A model generated the notes under the pieces. It searched no databases. It was not told the origin of the DNA and was given only the letters and a program-made list of their open reading frames with translations. Made by a program: the position numbers and the translations under genes. This document shows positions 49,243 through 57,677 of a stretch of 64,000 bases of DNA, piece after piece. Origin of the DNA: G963674665 sp964609625 (GTDB lineage: Bacteria; Desulfobacterota; Desulfovibrionia; Desulfovibrionales; Desulfovibrionaceae); the NCBI GenBank assembly GCA_964609625.1, contig CAZSRS010000011.1, forward strand, positions 36,063 to 100,062, read 5' to 3'. Every line of letters begins with the position of its first letter. Position 1 is the stretch's first letter.

Positions 49243-50268
49243 GTGAACCCACACCGCCCCAATTTTCCAGAAACGCCCGTGGCCTTGATCCTCGTGCTGG
49301 TGGTTGTGCTTCTGGGAAGCGCCCCCCGGTCGGCAATGGCTTGGGAAGCTGAATGGATCGTACTGCCCAGGGAATCCGGCGAACCCGCGCCCCGGCCTGC
49401 CGTGCCCGATGCCTCGCCCCCCACGGCCGACGAGACGCCCGCCATGGAGCAGACGCCCGAGACCTTGAGCAAGGAGGCCGAGGGGCAAGCCGTGAGCATT
49501 TCCGAGGAGACCATGGCCATGGTGGAACTGCTCCCGGAAGACCCGGCAGCTTTCCCAGCCTTGCTGGCGCTGCTCCAGGAGCCTGAGCGCAGGGCCAGGG
49601 TCGCCTGGCTGCTCGGCGAACTGGCCAGAACCTCTGAGACCGCGGCCCAGGCAGTGCCACCCCTCGCCCTCCTGCTCGGAGACGAGGACACCACGGTCCG
49701 GCGCAACGCGGCCGAGGCCCTCACCAGCATCCTGGAGGCGGTGCCGCTGCTGGACGAGTCCTCCCGCTGGGCCTTGCTCCAGGTCCTGGAACAGGGCGAG
49801 GCCCCTGCCCGGATCATGGTGGCGGACCTCACTGCCCTGCTGGGTTCTGCCGGCGACTGGGCCACCCCTACATTGGAAGCAGCCCTGGCCGCGGAAGACC
49901 CCAAGGTACAACTTGCCGCGGCCCAGGCCCTCGGTGCCCTGGGCTTGTCCGGCGTCCGGGCACGGCATGACGTCGTCACGGACCTGATTGTACACCTGCT
50001 CCCTGACCAGGAGCCTGACGAAACCGTGCGCGCGGCCGTGGCAAAGGCCCTGGGCCAGTTCGGCCCGGCCATGCCCGGCGTGGCCCTGGCCCAGACAGCA
50101 CTGCTCCAGGCCCTGGCCGACGAATACGCCTTTGTGCGCTTGGCCGCGGCTTGGGCACTGTTACGGCTCGATCCATACAACGCGGCCCTTATCCTCGCTG
50201 TCCGGAACGGGGAAGGGGACGAACTGCTCGAAGCCGCCAGGGCCTACACCCCCGGCGAAGACGAATAG
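49243..50268 (+). CDS. Secreted HEAT-repeat protein
   Basis: A 341-residue protein. An N-terminal hydrophobic segment (PVALILVLVVVLLGSAPRSAMA) looks like a signal peptide. An acidic/Pro-rich linker follows to ~90, then about five HEAT/armadillo-like helical repeats ('RRARVAWLLGELA', 'TTVRRNAAEALTSIL', 'PKVQLAAAQALGALG', 'ETVRAAVAKALGQFG', 'AFVRLAAAWALLRL'). HEAT repeats bind partner proteins. The start is GTG at 49243 with GAGAGGAA upstream. It lies 41 nt after the helicase gene and 12 nt before the prenyltransferase gene, so co-transcription is likely. Function unknown. Confidence 0.75.
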   Translation: MNPHRPNFPETPVALILVLVVVLLGSAPRSAMAWEAEWIVLPRESGEPAPRPAVPDASPPTADETPAMEQTPETLSKEAEGQAVSISEETMAMVELLPEDPAAFPALLALLQEPERRARVAWLLGELARTSETAAQAVPPLALLLGDEDTTVRRNAAEALTSILEAVPLLDESSRWALLQVLEQGEAPARIMVADLTALLGSAGDWATPTLEAALAAEDPKVQLAAAQALGALGLSGVRARHDVVTDLIVHLLPDQEPDETVRAAVAKALGQFGPAMPGVALAQTALLQALADEYAFVRLAAAWALLRLDPYNAALILAVRNGEGDELLEAARAYTPGEDE

Positions 50269-50280
50269 GGACCATCTGCC

Positions 50281-51132
50281 ATGAGCTTCTTCTCCACGGT
50301 CCGCACCCTGGCCCGCATGGTCAAGATCGAGCACTCGGTCTTTGCCCTGCCCTTTGCCTACATGGGCGCTTTCCTGGCGGACGGCGGCATGCCCTCCTCG
50401 CGCGTCCTGGTCTTCCTGACCATCGCCATGGTCGCGGTGCGCTCCTTTGCCATGGGCTTCAACCGCCTGGCGGACCTGCCCTTTGACAGGGAAAACCCGC
50501 GCACGCAAAACCGCGAGCTGGTCACGGGGGCGGTAAGCATTACCCAAACCCGGATATTCCTCCTGGTCACGGCCGCCGTGTTCATCGCCGCCTGCGCCGG
50601 GCTGAACAGCACCTGCCTGAAGCTGGCTCCCCCAGCCTTGTTGTTCTGCGCCTTCTACAGCTACGTGAAGCGCTTTTCCTGGCTCTGCCACTTCGTGCTG
50701 GGCGCGGTGCTGGGTCTGGCGCCCCTCGCCGGCTGGATCGCGGTGCAACCCGGTTTCTCCCTGCCCATGGCCCACCTGTTCCTGGGGGTACTGTTCTGGG
50801 TGGCGGGGTTCGACATCCTTTACGCCTGCCAGGACGTGGACTTCGACCAAGCCACGGGCCTGCACTCGGTGCCCACGCGCTTCGGTATTGGACCGGCCCT
50901 GGCCGTCTCGTCCTTCTGCCATGTGAACGCGGCCCTGTTCTTCCTGCTGGCGGGCTGGTCGGCCTGGCTGGGCTGGCCCTACTACCTGTTCTGGGCCTTG
51001 GTCAGCACGGTCCTGCTCTGGGAGCACCGGCTGATCTCCGAACACGACCTCTCGCGCATCAACCTGGCCTTCTTCACGCTCAACGGCGTGGTCGCCGTGG
51101 CCCTGTTCGCCGGGGTGCTGCTGGCATTGTGA
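50281..51132 (+). CDS. ubiA: UbiA-family aromatic prenyltransferase (probably menaquinone pathway)
   Basis: A 283-residue membrane protein with about eight helices. Both Mg-prenyl-diphosphate motifs are intact: NRLADLPFDRENPRTQNREL (first Asp-rich) and YACQDVDFDQATGLHSVPTRFG (second). The 'YACQDVDFD' form is typical of the UbiA subgroup found in anaerobes and archaea with the futalosine route (MqnP). So the most likely job is prenylation of the menaquinone precursor, but 4-hydroxybenzoate-type activity cannot be excluded. The ATG follows the HEAT gene by 12 nt. Confidence 0.88.
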   Translation: MSFFSTVRTLARMVKIEHSVFALPFAYMGAFLADGGMPSSRVLVFLTIAMVAVRSFAMGFNRLADLPFDRENPRTQNRELVTGAVSITQTRIFLLVTAAVFIAACAGLNSTCLKLAPPALLFCAFYSYVKRFSWLCHFVLGAVLGLAPLAGWIAVQPGFSLPMAHLFLGVLFWVAGFDILYACQDVDFDQATGLHSVPTRFGIGPALAVSSFCHVNAALFFLLAGWSAWLGWPYYLFWALVSTVLLWEHRLISEHDLSRINLAFFTLNGVVAVALFAGVLLAL

Positions 51133-51250
51133 GGAGGCAGGGGATCTGCCCCGCCAACGGCATGAGACCGCGTTCCACGCCGATCCAAACGGTATATTCA
51201 TGCCGCTGGAGATGGCCTCAACGAAACGCGTGTCCAACACAACGAGGCAT

Positions 51251-51264
51251 GCCTTTCGAAAGGC
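51251..51264. terminator. Palindrome between convergent ubiA and alkyl sulfatase genes
   Basis: GCCTTTCGAAAGGC is a perfect 14-bp palindrome with flanking GCATG/CATGC in the 215-bp convergent gap (51133-51347). It may be a bidirectional terminator, but no T-tract follows. Confidence 0.3.
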
Positions 51265-51347
51265 CCCGCCATGCAAGGGAGGCTCTCGATGGACGGGTTC
51301 CCCGAGTCTTCGGCCTTCACCGCCTGTGTGACTGGATGATGCTTGCC

Positions 51348-53324
51348 CTAGGGCGTCACGATGTTGAACCACGGATCGAAAGTATCCATCATGGAAAGCA
51401 ATACGGAGAACGCTTCCTGGTCCCCCTTCACCTCGGCTTCATTGGACGCGACAGCTTTCTGCAAGGTGCGCTGCCCAAGAAGGATGGCGTATAAGACGCT
51501 GCGCGCGAGGGTGATGTCCGCCCCGGCTTGTGCATCCTGAACCCCAGACTGGTGACTGAGGGCGCAGTTGTCCAGTTCGAGCACGTATTCCTCCTGGATG
51601 TCGGTCAACGTCAGGTTCAGCACGATGCTTTTTCCGGCGGCCTTGTCGGCGTTCAACCGCATGCCCATGTAGTCGAACAGTTGGTCCAGGCTCATGGCCT
51701 CAACGGCATCCGTGTTGGATGCGGCAGGTCTGGGCAATTTCTCGACCCCTTCTCGCAATTCCTTGGCACCTGTTAGGTAGAAGTTGCGCCAGGGGCCGGA
51801 CTCAGCCTGATAGCCCATCTGCTCAAGCGAATCAGCCGCCAGGTGGCGCGCTGCCTCATTGTCGGGATCAGCGAACACCACATGGTTCATCACCTCGGCC
51901 ACCCAGCGGTATTCCCCCTTGTCGTAATCTTCTCTGGCCCTTTGCATCACCGCGTCCGCCCCGCCCATGTATTCGACATACTTCCTGGCGGCAGGCACGG
52001 GGGGCATTGGGTGGAGGTTCGCGGGATTGCCGTCGAACCAGCCGAGGTACAGCACGTATGTCGCTTTGACGTTGTGGTACAGGGTTCCGTAATATCCCCG
52101 CATGGCCCAGTGCTTTTGCAACTCCTCGGAAAATGAGAGCATCTCGGCGATTTCATCGGGGACATACCCGTGATTCGCTAGCCGCAACGTCTGGTCGTTG
52201 ATGAAGCGGTACCCGTCACGCCCCATCTTCAGATAGCGTACGACGCGATCTTTGCCCCACACAGGCCAGTGGTGCATGCCGTACATGATTTCCGCCTTGT
52301 CGCCCCACATTTTTATGGTCTCGTTGAGATATTTGGACCAGGAGAGGGGATCGCGGATCTTGGTTCCCCGCAACGAGTAGGTGTTGTGCAGCGTGTGGAC
52401 ACAGTTCTCGGCAGCGGTGACAGCCTTGAACTGCTCGATATACCAATGCATCTCGGCTGGGGCTTCCGTGTGGGGGGCGAGCATGAACTCGAAGTCCAAG
52501 CCGTCGATGCACATTTTCTGACCGGTCTTCGTGATGCTGTCCGTCGGGGGAATGAGCGTTACCTCACCGCTGGAAGTGGTGACGCCCAGGCCTGCTCCCA
52601 CCTGGCCCGTGGGGGAAGGGGGCAGCAGATTTCCATACATGTAGGACGCCCGGCGGCCCATGACCGTTCCCGCCAGGATGTTCTCGGATACCGCGGCCTC
52701 CAGGAAGCCTTCCGGAGCGATGATCTTCACCTTCCCCGCCCTGACGTCTTCTTCCGAGACGACACCACGTACACCACCGTAATGGTCAACGTGGCTGTGG
52801 GAGTAGATGACCGCCACCACAGGCTTACGGGGGCGATGCTGGTAGTAGAGTTCCAAAGCCGCCCGTGCCGTCTCGGCGGAAACCAGGGGATCGGCAACGA
52901 TGATTCCGGTCTCGCCTTCGAAAATCGTCATGTTCGACAGATCGGCGTTGCGCACCTGGTACAACCCGTCACGGACCTTGAAAAGGCCCCCTTGCATGAC
53001 CAGACGCATTTGGCGCCACAGGCTTGGATTTACCGTTTCCGGGGCCTTCTCGGCATCGAGTATGAACTGGAACTGGGTCATGTCCCAGACAGGGCGCCCC
53101 TTCTCGTTTCTGATGACCCCTTTGTCCGCGAGGGGGGCCACAAAGCCCCTGCTTGCGTCCTCAAAATCCTGTTTGTCTGCAAAATTAAGAATATCCAGAA
53201 CCTTGGCATGCTCATCCCGAGTATGACTCGTAGCCTGATTGGACATTGGCTTTTCTCCAAATACGGGAATGGCCTGAACAGCTACCAAGCTCAGGCAGAC
53301 ACAATACAAACAGACAATCTGCAT
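51348..53324 (-). CDS. SdsA-type (class III) alkyl sulfatase
   Basis: A 658-residue protein with a signal-like N-terminus (MQIVCLYCVCLSLVAVQAIPVFG). The metallo-beta-lactamase domain has the zinc motif SHSHVDHYGGV (HxHxDH) and a further ligand in 'FMLAPHTEAPAEMHWY'. 'MYGMHHWPVWG' and 'WFDGNPANLHP' are hallmarks of SdsA1/BDS1 enzymes. A helical dimerisation domain and a C-terminal SCP2-like lipid-binding domain ('LFDYMGMRLNADKAAGKSIVLNLTLTDI') complete the usual architecture. It releases sulfate from primary or secondary alkyl sulfates such as SDS. An ATG at 53246 with GGAG upstream would give a cytoplasmic form. No transporter or regulator is adjacent. Confidence 0.88.
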   Translation of the reverse strand: MQIVCLYCVCLSLVAVQAIPVFGEKPMSNQATSHTRDEHAKVLDILNFADKQDFEDASRGFVAPLADKGVIRNEKGRPVWDMTQFQFILDAEKAPETVNPSLWRQMRLVMQGGLFKVRDGLYQVRNADLSNMTIFEGETGIIVADPLVSAETARAALELYYQHRPRKPVVAVIYSHSHVDHYGGVRGVVSEEDVRAGKVKIIAPEGFLEAAVSENILAGTVMGRRASYMYGNLLPPSPTGQVGAGLGVTTSSGEVTLIPPTDSITKTGQKMCIDGLDFEFMLAPHTEAPAEMHWYIEQFKAVTAAENCVHTLHNTYSLRGTKIRDPLSWSKYLNETIKMWGDKAEIMYGMHHWPVWGKDRVVRYLKMGRDGYRFINDQTLRLANHGYVPDEIAEMLSFSEELQKHWAMRGYYGTLYHNVKATYVLYLGWFDGNPANLHPMPPVPAARKYVEYMGGADAVMQRAREDYDKGEYRWVAEVMNHVVFADPDNEAARHLAADSLEQMGYQAESGPWRNFYLTGAKELREGVEKLPRPAASNTDAVEAMSLDQLFDYMGMRLNADKAAGKSIVLNLTLTDIQEEYVLELDNCALSHQSGVQDAQAGADITLARSVLYAILLGQRTLQKAVASNEAEVKGDQEAFSVLLSMMDTFDPWFNIVTP

Positions 53325-53743
53325 CAATCGTGTACCACGCACAGTATTCTCCCGGAAGTCTCCCCATGAACACAAGGGCTCCGCATAATCAAGGCCCAGC
53401 CTGCTTACCGTGGCAATGCGCCAGAGACACTACTCTGTCGTTGATCCATGATGTTCTCAAATCACGAAACAATGCCTCTTCGTGCTTATGCAGCAGGTCA
53501 GAAAAGAGAATACTACTCCATCGACCTCGCCGGCGGACATGCTTTCATGGAGTCATGCCAAGCTGATATATACAATAGTTCAATATCCCAGCACAACACT
53601 ATATTGACATCTTCTGTAACAAAATTTTGCGACCAGAAACATTCGTTTCCTTGATTGCTTTTTTAGTGCGTCCAATCTGCTAACTATCCACAATTTATAC
53701 TTTGTTCGTGCGCTTCATCAAGCCCTGTTTCCCCATGCCGCCC
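53325..53743. other. A/T-rich intergenic region, with candidate minus-strand promoter
   Basis: No gene. The region is much more A/T-rich than its surroundings (especially 53550-53700). A possible promoter for the alkyl sulfatase gene on the minus strand is TTGTGC (53596-53591), 18 nt, TATATA (53572-53567). That would give a ~240-nt leader. Confidence 0.4.
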
Positions 53744-54523
53744 CTACCCCAACCCGAGCCCCCGCAGCCGGGCGTGCAGGCGCTCGTGGTGCGAGCCGGG
53801 CCAGAAGACCCTGCCGCAGGAGGGACAAGTATGGAACTCATGGAAGTACTTCCTGGTCAGCGGCTCCAGCAGGTGCAGCACGTCAACCTTGGCCACGGGG
53901 CGCAAGGATTCGTTGCAATGCAGGCAGCGGGAGAAGGTCGCGAAGGGCGGCTTCAGGCCGAAGGCCCGCACCACCTCCAGCAACTGCGCGTCCGGGTCCT
54001 CGTTGCGCACCAGATAGCCGTGCACCACACTGGCCCGCTTGAGCAGACCGCGGTCCTTGGTCAGCACCACCCGCCGGGTGCTCAACAGTGCCAGCCCCCG
54101 GTCCTCCAGCCCCCGGTCGTGGAAGGTGTCCAGCCCCAGCAGCCGCAGACGCCGGGCCAGCTTGCCCACGTTGGCGTCCACGGCAAAGGCCAGGTGCGGC
54201 AAGGGTACGGGCCGCAGCATCGTGGGGTGCAGCACCACGCGGGGCGTTTCCACCGGATGCACGGCGAAGCGCTCCCCGGGCTGGACCAAATGGCCGAAGC
54301 CCTTTTCCCGGCCGTTGACCAGGATGCTCCCCACCTCGGTGTGCGGCGGCCCCAGGGCCTCAATGACATCCTTGACCGAGGCGCGTCGACCGGCGTTCAC
54401 GTGGATCGTTCCAGAGAGACCGCTGGACCCGCGGTTTACGGATGCCAGAAAATGCCGTAAGGCGTCGTGAAACCAGAACACGGCGCTTCCGGTCGACTCG
54501 CGCTCACTGCGTTCGTGCTCCAT
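53744..54523 (-). CDS. Ub-Mut7C protein: ubiquitin/MoaD-like domain plus Mut7-C PIN-type RNase domain
   Basis: A 259-residue protein. The N-terminal ~85 residues form a beta-grasp, ThiS/MoaD-like domain ('RRASVKDVIEALGPPHTEVGSILVNGR... QPGERFAVHPV'). From ~100 comes a Mut7-C domain: FAVDANVGKLARRLRLLGLDT, 'VVLTKDRGLLKR' (PIN-like acidic sites) and a zinc ribbon (CLHCNESL ... CPSCGRVFWPGSHHERL). Mut7-C is a predicted RNase domain. The ubiquitin-like fusion is a known but uncharacterised bacterial arrangement. An ATG at 54538 would add 5 residues and would exactly overlap the start of the divergent protease gene. Confidence 0.82.
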   Translation of the reverse strand: MEHERSERESTGSAVFWFHDALRHFLASVNRGSSGLSGTIHVNAGRRASVKDVIEALGPPHTEVGSILVNGREKGFGHLVQPGERFAVHPVETPRVVLHPTMLRPVPLPHLAFAVDANVGKLARRLRLLGLDTFHDRGLEDRGLALLSTRRVVLTKDRGLLKRASVVHGYLVRNEDPDAQLLEVVRAFGLKPPFATFSRCLHCNESLRPVAKVDVLHLLEPLTRKYFHEFHTCPSCGRVFWPGSHHERLHARLRGLGLG

Positions 54524-54536
54524 GTGACAATGCCCC

Positions 54537-55823
54537 ATGCCTGCCTTCCTCGACATGTACAACCCCTGGCTTCTGCTCCTGCTGCTCGTGCTGCTGACGT
54601 CCTTTGCCGTGGAGGCGCTGTGCGTCGCGCTCTCCCTGAAAGCACTTGAACCACGACTGCCCGATGAGTTCAAGGGCTGGTACGATCCGGAAGAATACGC
54701 CCGCTCCCAGCGCTATACCCGGAGCAAGGAACTGCTCGGACTGGTGGAGGGCGCGGCCGGTCTGACCCTGCTCCTGGCGTTCATCCTTGCCGGCGGCATC
54801 GCCTGGCTGGACGGACTGGCCCGCTCCCTGGCGCCTGGGACCATCGCCTCGGGCGTGATGTTCATCGGCGGCTTGGCCCTGGCCGGAGACCTGCTTTCCC
54901 TGCCCTTTGCCGTGTACCGGACCTTCATCCTGGAGCAGCGCTACGGGTTCAATCGTACCACGCCCAGGGAGTTCATCAAGGACCGGCTCAAGGGCTGGGC
55001 CCTGGCCCTGCTGTTGCTCACGCCCCTGCTGGCCGTGGTGCTCTGGTTCTTCCAGCATTTCGGATATTGGGCCTGGCTGCTGGCCTGGGGCACGGTGACC
55101 GTGTTCATGCTCGTGCTCCAGTATCTGGCACCCAGCCTGTTGCTACCCTTGTTCAACAAGTTCACGCCCTTGGAGCAGGGAGAATTGCGTGAACGCATCG
55201 AGGTTTTTGCCAGGGAGCAGGGTTTCGCATTATCTGGCATCTTCGTGATGGACGGCTCCCGGCGCAGCACCAAGGCCAACGCCTTTTTCACCGGCTTCGG
55301 CCGGCGTCGGCGCATCGCCCTGTTCGACACCCTGCTTCAGCGCCACCCGCCGGAGGAGATCCTGGCCGTGCTGGCCCACGAGGTGGGGCATTGCACAAAG
55401 CGCCATGTGCCTATGCTCACGGCCCTGGCCGTGGGCAAGACCGGGCTGCTGTTCCTGCTGCTCAGCCTATTGCTCGGGGCGGATTCGCTGTTCGCGGCCT
55501 TTCACGTGCCCCCATCGACGCACGTGGGATTGGTGCTCTTCGGCCTGCTGTTCACGCCGGCGTCGCTGCTGCTCTCCCTGCCCGCCAACTGGCTCTCGCG
55601 GCGTTTCGAATTCCAGGCCGACGCTTTTGCCGTACACAGCTCCGGCCAGGGCGAGTCCCTGATCCAGGCCCTGAAGCGGCTGGTGACGCAGAGTCTGGGC
55701 AACGTGACGCCCCATCCCCTGGATGTGGCCCTGCACTATGCACACCCACCTGTTCTGGAACGCGTCCGGCATATCCGACGGCTCGGGAACAATGCTCCTG
55801 ACAAGCCGCCACAGACTCCTTGA
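54537..55823 (+). CDS. M48-family membrane metalloprotease (Ste24/CAAX protease 1-like)
   Basis: A 428-residue membrane protein. Several N-terminal helices ('LLLLLLVLLTSFAVEALCVAL', 'GAAGLTLLLAFILAGGIAWL', 'ALALLLLTPLLAVVLWFF') make up the M48_N region. The catalytic motif is LAHEVGHCTKRH (HExxH), and the third zinc ligand lies in RRFEFQADAFAVH. This is the full Ste24 plan, larger than HtpX (~290 residues). It probably degrades or processes membrane proteins. It starts on the opposite strand 14 nt from the Ub-Mut7C gene. Confidence 0.88.
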   Translation: MPAFLDMYNPWLLLLLLVLLTSFAVEALCVALSLKALEPRLPDEFKGWYDPEEYARSQRYTRSKELLGLVEGAAGLTLLLAFILAGGIAWLDGLARSLAPGTIASGVMFIGGLALAGDLLSLPFAVYRTFILEQRYGFNRTTPREFIKDRLKGWALALLLLTPLLAVVLWFFQHFGYWAWLLAWGTVTVFMLVLQYLAPSLLLPLFNKFTPLEQGELRERIEVFAREQGFALSGIFVMDGSRRSTKANAFFTGFGRRRRIALFDTLLQRHPPEEILAVLAHEVGHCTKRHVPMLTALAVGKTGLLFLLLSLLLGADSLFAAFHVPPSTHVGLVLFGLLFTPASLLLSLPANWLSRRFEFQADAFAVHSSGQGESLIQALKRLVTQSLGNVTPHPLDVALHYAHPPVLERVRHIRRLGNNAPDKPPQTP

Positions 55824-55940
55824 CGAATCGTGTCACTGCTCTTATCCTTCCGGGCTGCACTCGATCTCTCGGGGGGACGATCGCTGCCCCCGTCTTTACG
55901 GGAATTCCGCCACAACCGAAAAACAACCGGATCTTGCGCC

Positions 55941-56906
55941 ATGCTGGAAGTGGAACAATTGAGCCATCATTATGGGAAGACACAGGTCCTCTTCGACCTC
56001 AACTTCTCCGTCAACAAGGGCGAAATCGTCGGGTTGCTGGGACCCAACGGCGCGGGCAAGTCCACCACCATGCGCATCCTCACGGGCTATCTCAGCCCCT
56101 CTGGAGGAACGGTGCGCTTCGACGGAAAGGACATCCGCAAGGACCCCCTGGCCCTGCGTCGACATCTGGGTTACATGCCCGAAAACGTGCCCCTGTATCC
56201 CGAACTCAAGGTCCGCGAGTACCTGCTCTGGGCAGCCAGGGTCAAGAAAAGCGCCAAGCCCGCCGCCGAGTCGCAGGAAGTCATGGAGCGTTGCGGCCTT
56301 GACGACATGGCCGACCGCCTGATCCGCCACCTCTCCAAGGGCTACAGGCAGCGCGTTGGCTTGGCTCAGGCCATCCTCGGCCCCACCAGACTGCTGATCC
56401 TCGACGAGCCCACCGTGGGCCTGGACCCCAGGCAGATTCGCGACATCAGGACACTGATCCAGGAACTTGGGCGCGAAAAGACCATCCTGCTCTCCACCCA
56501 CATCCTGCCCGAGGTGGAACTCACCTGCGACCGCGCCCTGATCATCAGCAAGGGGCGGATCATCGCGGAGGACACCCCGGCCGGCCTGACCCAGGCCTTT
56601 GGAGGACGCGGCAAGTATCTGCTGCGCCTCGATATTCCTCCCTCGGAAACACGCACCGTGCTGGAGCACTTCAACCAATTGCCTTGGGTACGCTCGGTCA
56701 GCATTGCCTCGGGAGACTTGGCCCTTTCCGGGGAGGGCGCCTATATCATCGAGACGGATCCGGAGCAGGACGAACGCGCCAGGATCACGGCCACGGCCTT
56801 CCAGGCCGGGTGGCCCATTCTGGAGTTCAAGCCCGCGCTGGTAAGTCTGGAAGAGGTCTACGTGAGCCTGGTGCATGAAGAAGCCCCGGCGGGAGAAGAG
56901 GCATGA
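55941..56906 (+). CDS. ABC transporter ATPase, GldA-like
   Basis: A 321-residue ABC ATPase: Walker A GPNGAGKST, signature LSKGYRQRVGLAQ, Walker B LLILDEPTVGLD, switch His in LSTHIL. A C-terminal ~80-residue extension ('YLLRLDIPPSETRTVLEHFNQL') is typical of the DUF4162/GldA type. It starts a four-gene run (ATPase, permease, GldG, DUF4340) with an ATGA overlap to the permease. I chose the ATG at 55941, where family similarity begins. In Bacteroidetes GldA/F/G are needed for gliding. In other bacteria, as here, the function is unknown; envelope export or repair is likely. Confidence 0.88.
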   Translation: MLEVEQLSHHYGKTQVLFDLNFSVNKGEIVGLLGPNGAGKSTTMRILTGYLSPSGGTVRFDGKDIRKDPLALRRHLGYMPENVPLYPELKVREYLLWAARVKKSAKPAAESQEVMERCGLDDMADRLIRHLSKGYRQRVGLAQAILGPTRLLILDEPTVGLDPRQIRDIRTLIQELGREKTILLSTHILPEVELTCDRALIISKGRIIAEDTPAGLTQAFGGRGKYLLRLDIPPSETRTVLEHFNQLPWVRSVSIASGDLALSGEGAYIIETDPEQDERARITATAFQAGWPILEFKPALVSLEEVYVSLVHEEAPAGEEA

Positions 56907-57673
56907 GCGAAACCCTGTTGTTGATGCGCAAAGATTTGTTCATTCTTTTCCGCTCCCCCTTGGCCTACATCGTCATGGCCTGCTTTCTGGCCATCACCGG
57001 CTACTTTTTCGTCTCCGGCGTGCAGTACTTCGAACTGATCAGCATCCAGGTGATGCAGACTCCCCACATCCAGGATTTCACGCCCACGGACATGGTCGTG
57101 GCGCCGTTCATCCAAAATACCGGGGTGATCCTGCTCTTCTTCATTCCTCTGCTGACCATGCGCGGCTTCAGCGAGGAAAAACGCATGGGCACCTTCGAGA
57201 TGCTCCTAAGCTATCCCCTGCGCGAGTACCACATCGCCGGAGGCAAACTCCTGGCCCTGGCCGTGTTCCTGTTGGTGATGCTCGCGGCCAACGCTATTTC
57301 GCCGGGACTCCTGTACTCTGTCTCGGAGATCGAGCCGGCGCCCGTGCTCTGCGGCTACCTGGGGCTGCTGCTCCTGGGCGTAAGCTTCGCGGCCCTGGGG
57401 CTGTTCCTCTCTTCTCTCACCGAGAGCCAGATCGTCTCTGCCGTGCTCACCTTCGCGGCCTTGCTGCTGCTCTGGCTGCTGCTCTGGATCAAGGAGTTGC
57501 AACAGGGCTCCCCCGCGGTGGAACTGCTGGTCCAGCTCTCGCCCATGATGCATTTCGAGCCCTTTACTAAGGGCGTGTTGGACATGGTGCACTTCATCTA
57601 CTACCTGACCTTCATCGCCGGCTTCTTCTGGCTGACGGTGTTGAGTCTGGAAAACCAGCGCTGGAGGGGGTAG
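56903..57673 (+). CDS. ABC-2 permease, GldF-like
   Basis: A 256-residue membrane protein with six hydrophobic segments ('AYIVMACFLAITGYFFVSG', 'VILLFFIPLLTMRGFSEEKRMGTFEMLLSYPL', 'LLLWLLLWIKELQ'). 'MRGFSEEKRMGTFEML' is characteristic of ABC-2 permeases. It overlaps the ATPase gene by ATGA and is followed 4 nt later by the GldG-type gene. Forms the membrane channel of the Gld-like system. Confidence 0.88.
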   Translation: MSETLLLMRKDLFILFRSPLAYIVMACFLAITGYFFVSGVQYFELISIQVMQTPHIQDFTPTDMVVAPFIQNTGVILLFFIPLLTMRGFSEEKRMGTFEMLLSYPLREYHIAGGKLLALAVFLLVMLAANAISPGLLYSVSEIEPAPVLCGYLGLLLLGVSFAALGLFLSSLTESQIVSAVLTFAALLLLWLLLWIKELQQGSPAVELLVQLSPMMHFEPFTKGVLDMVHFIYYLTFIAGFFWLTVLSLENQRWRG

Positions 57674-57677
57674 CGAC

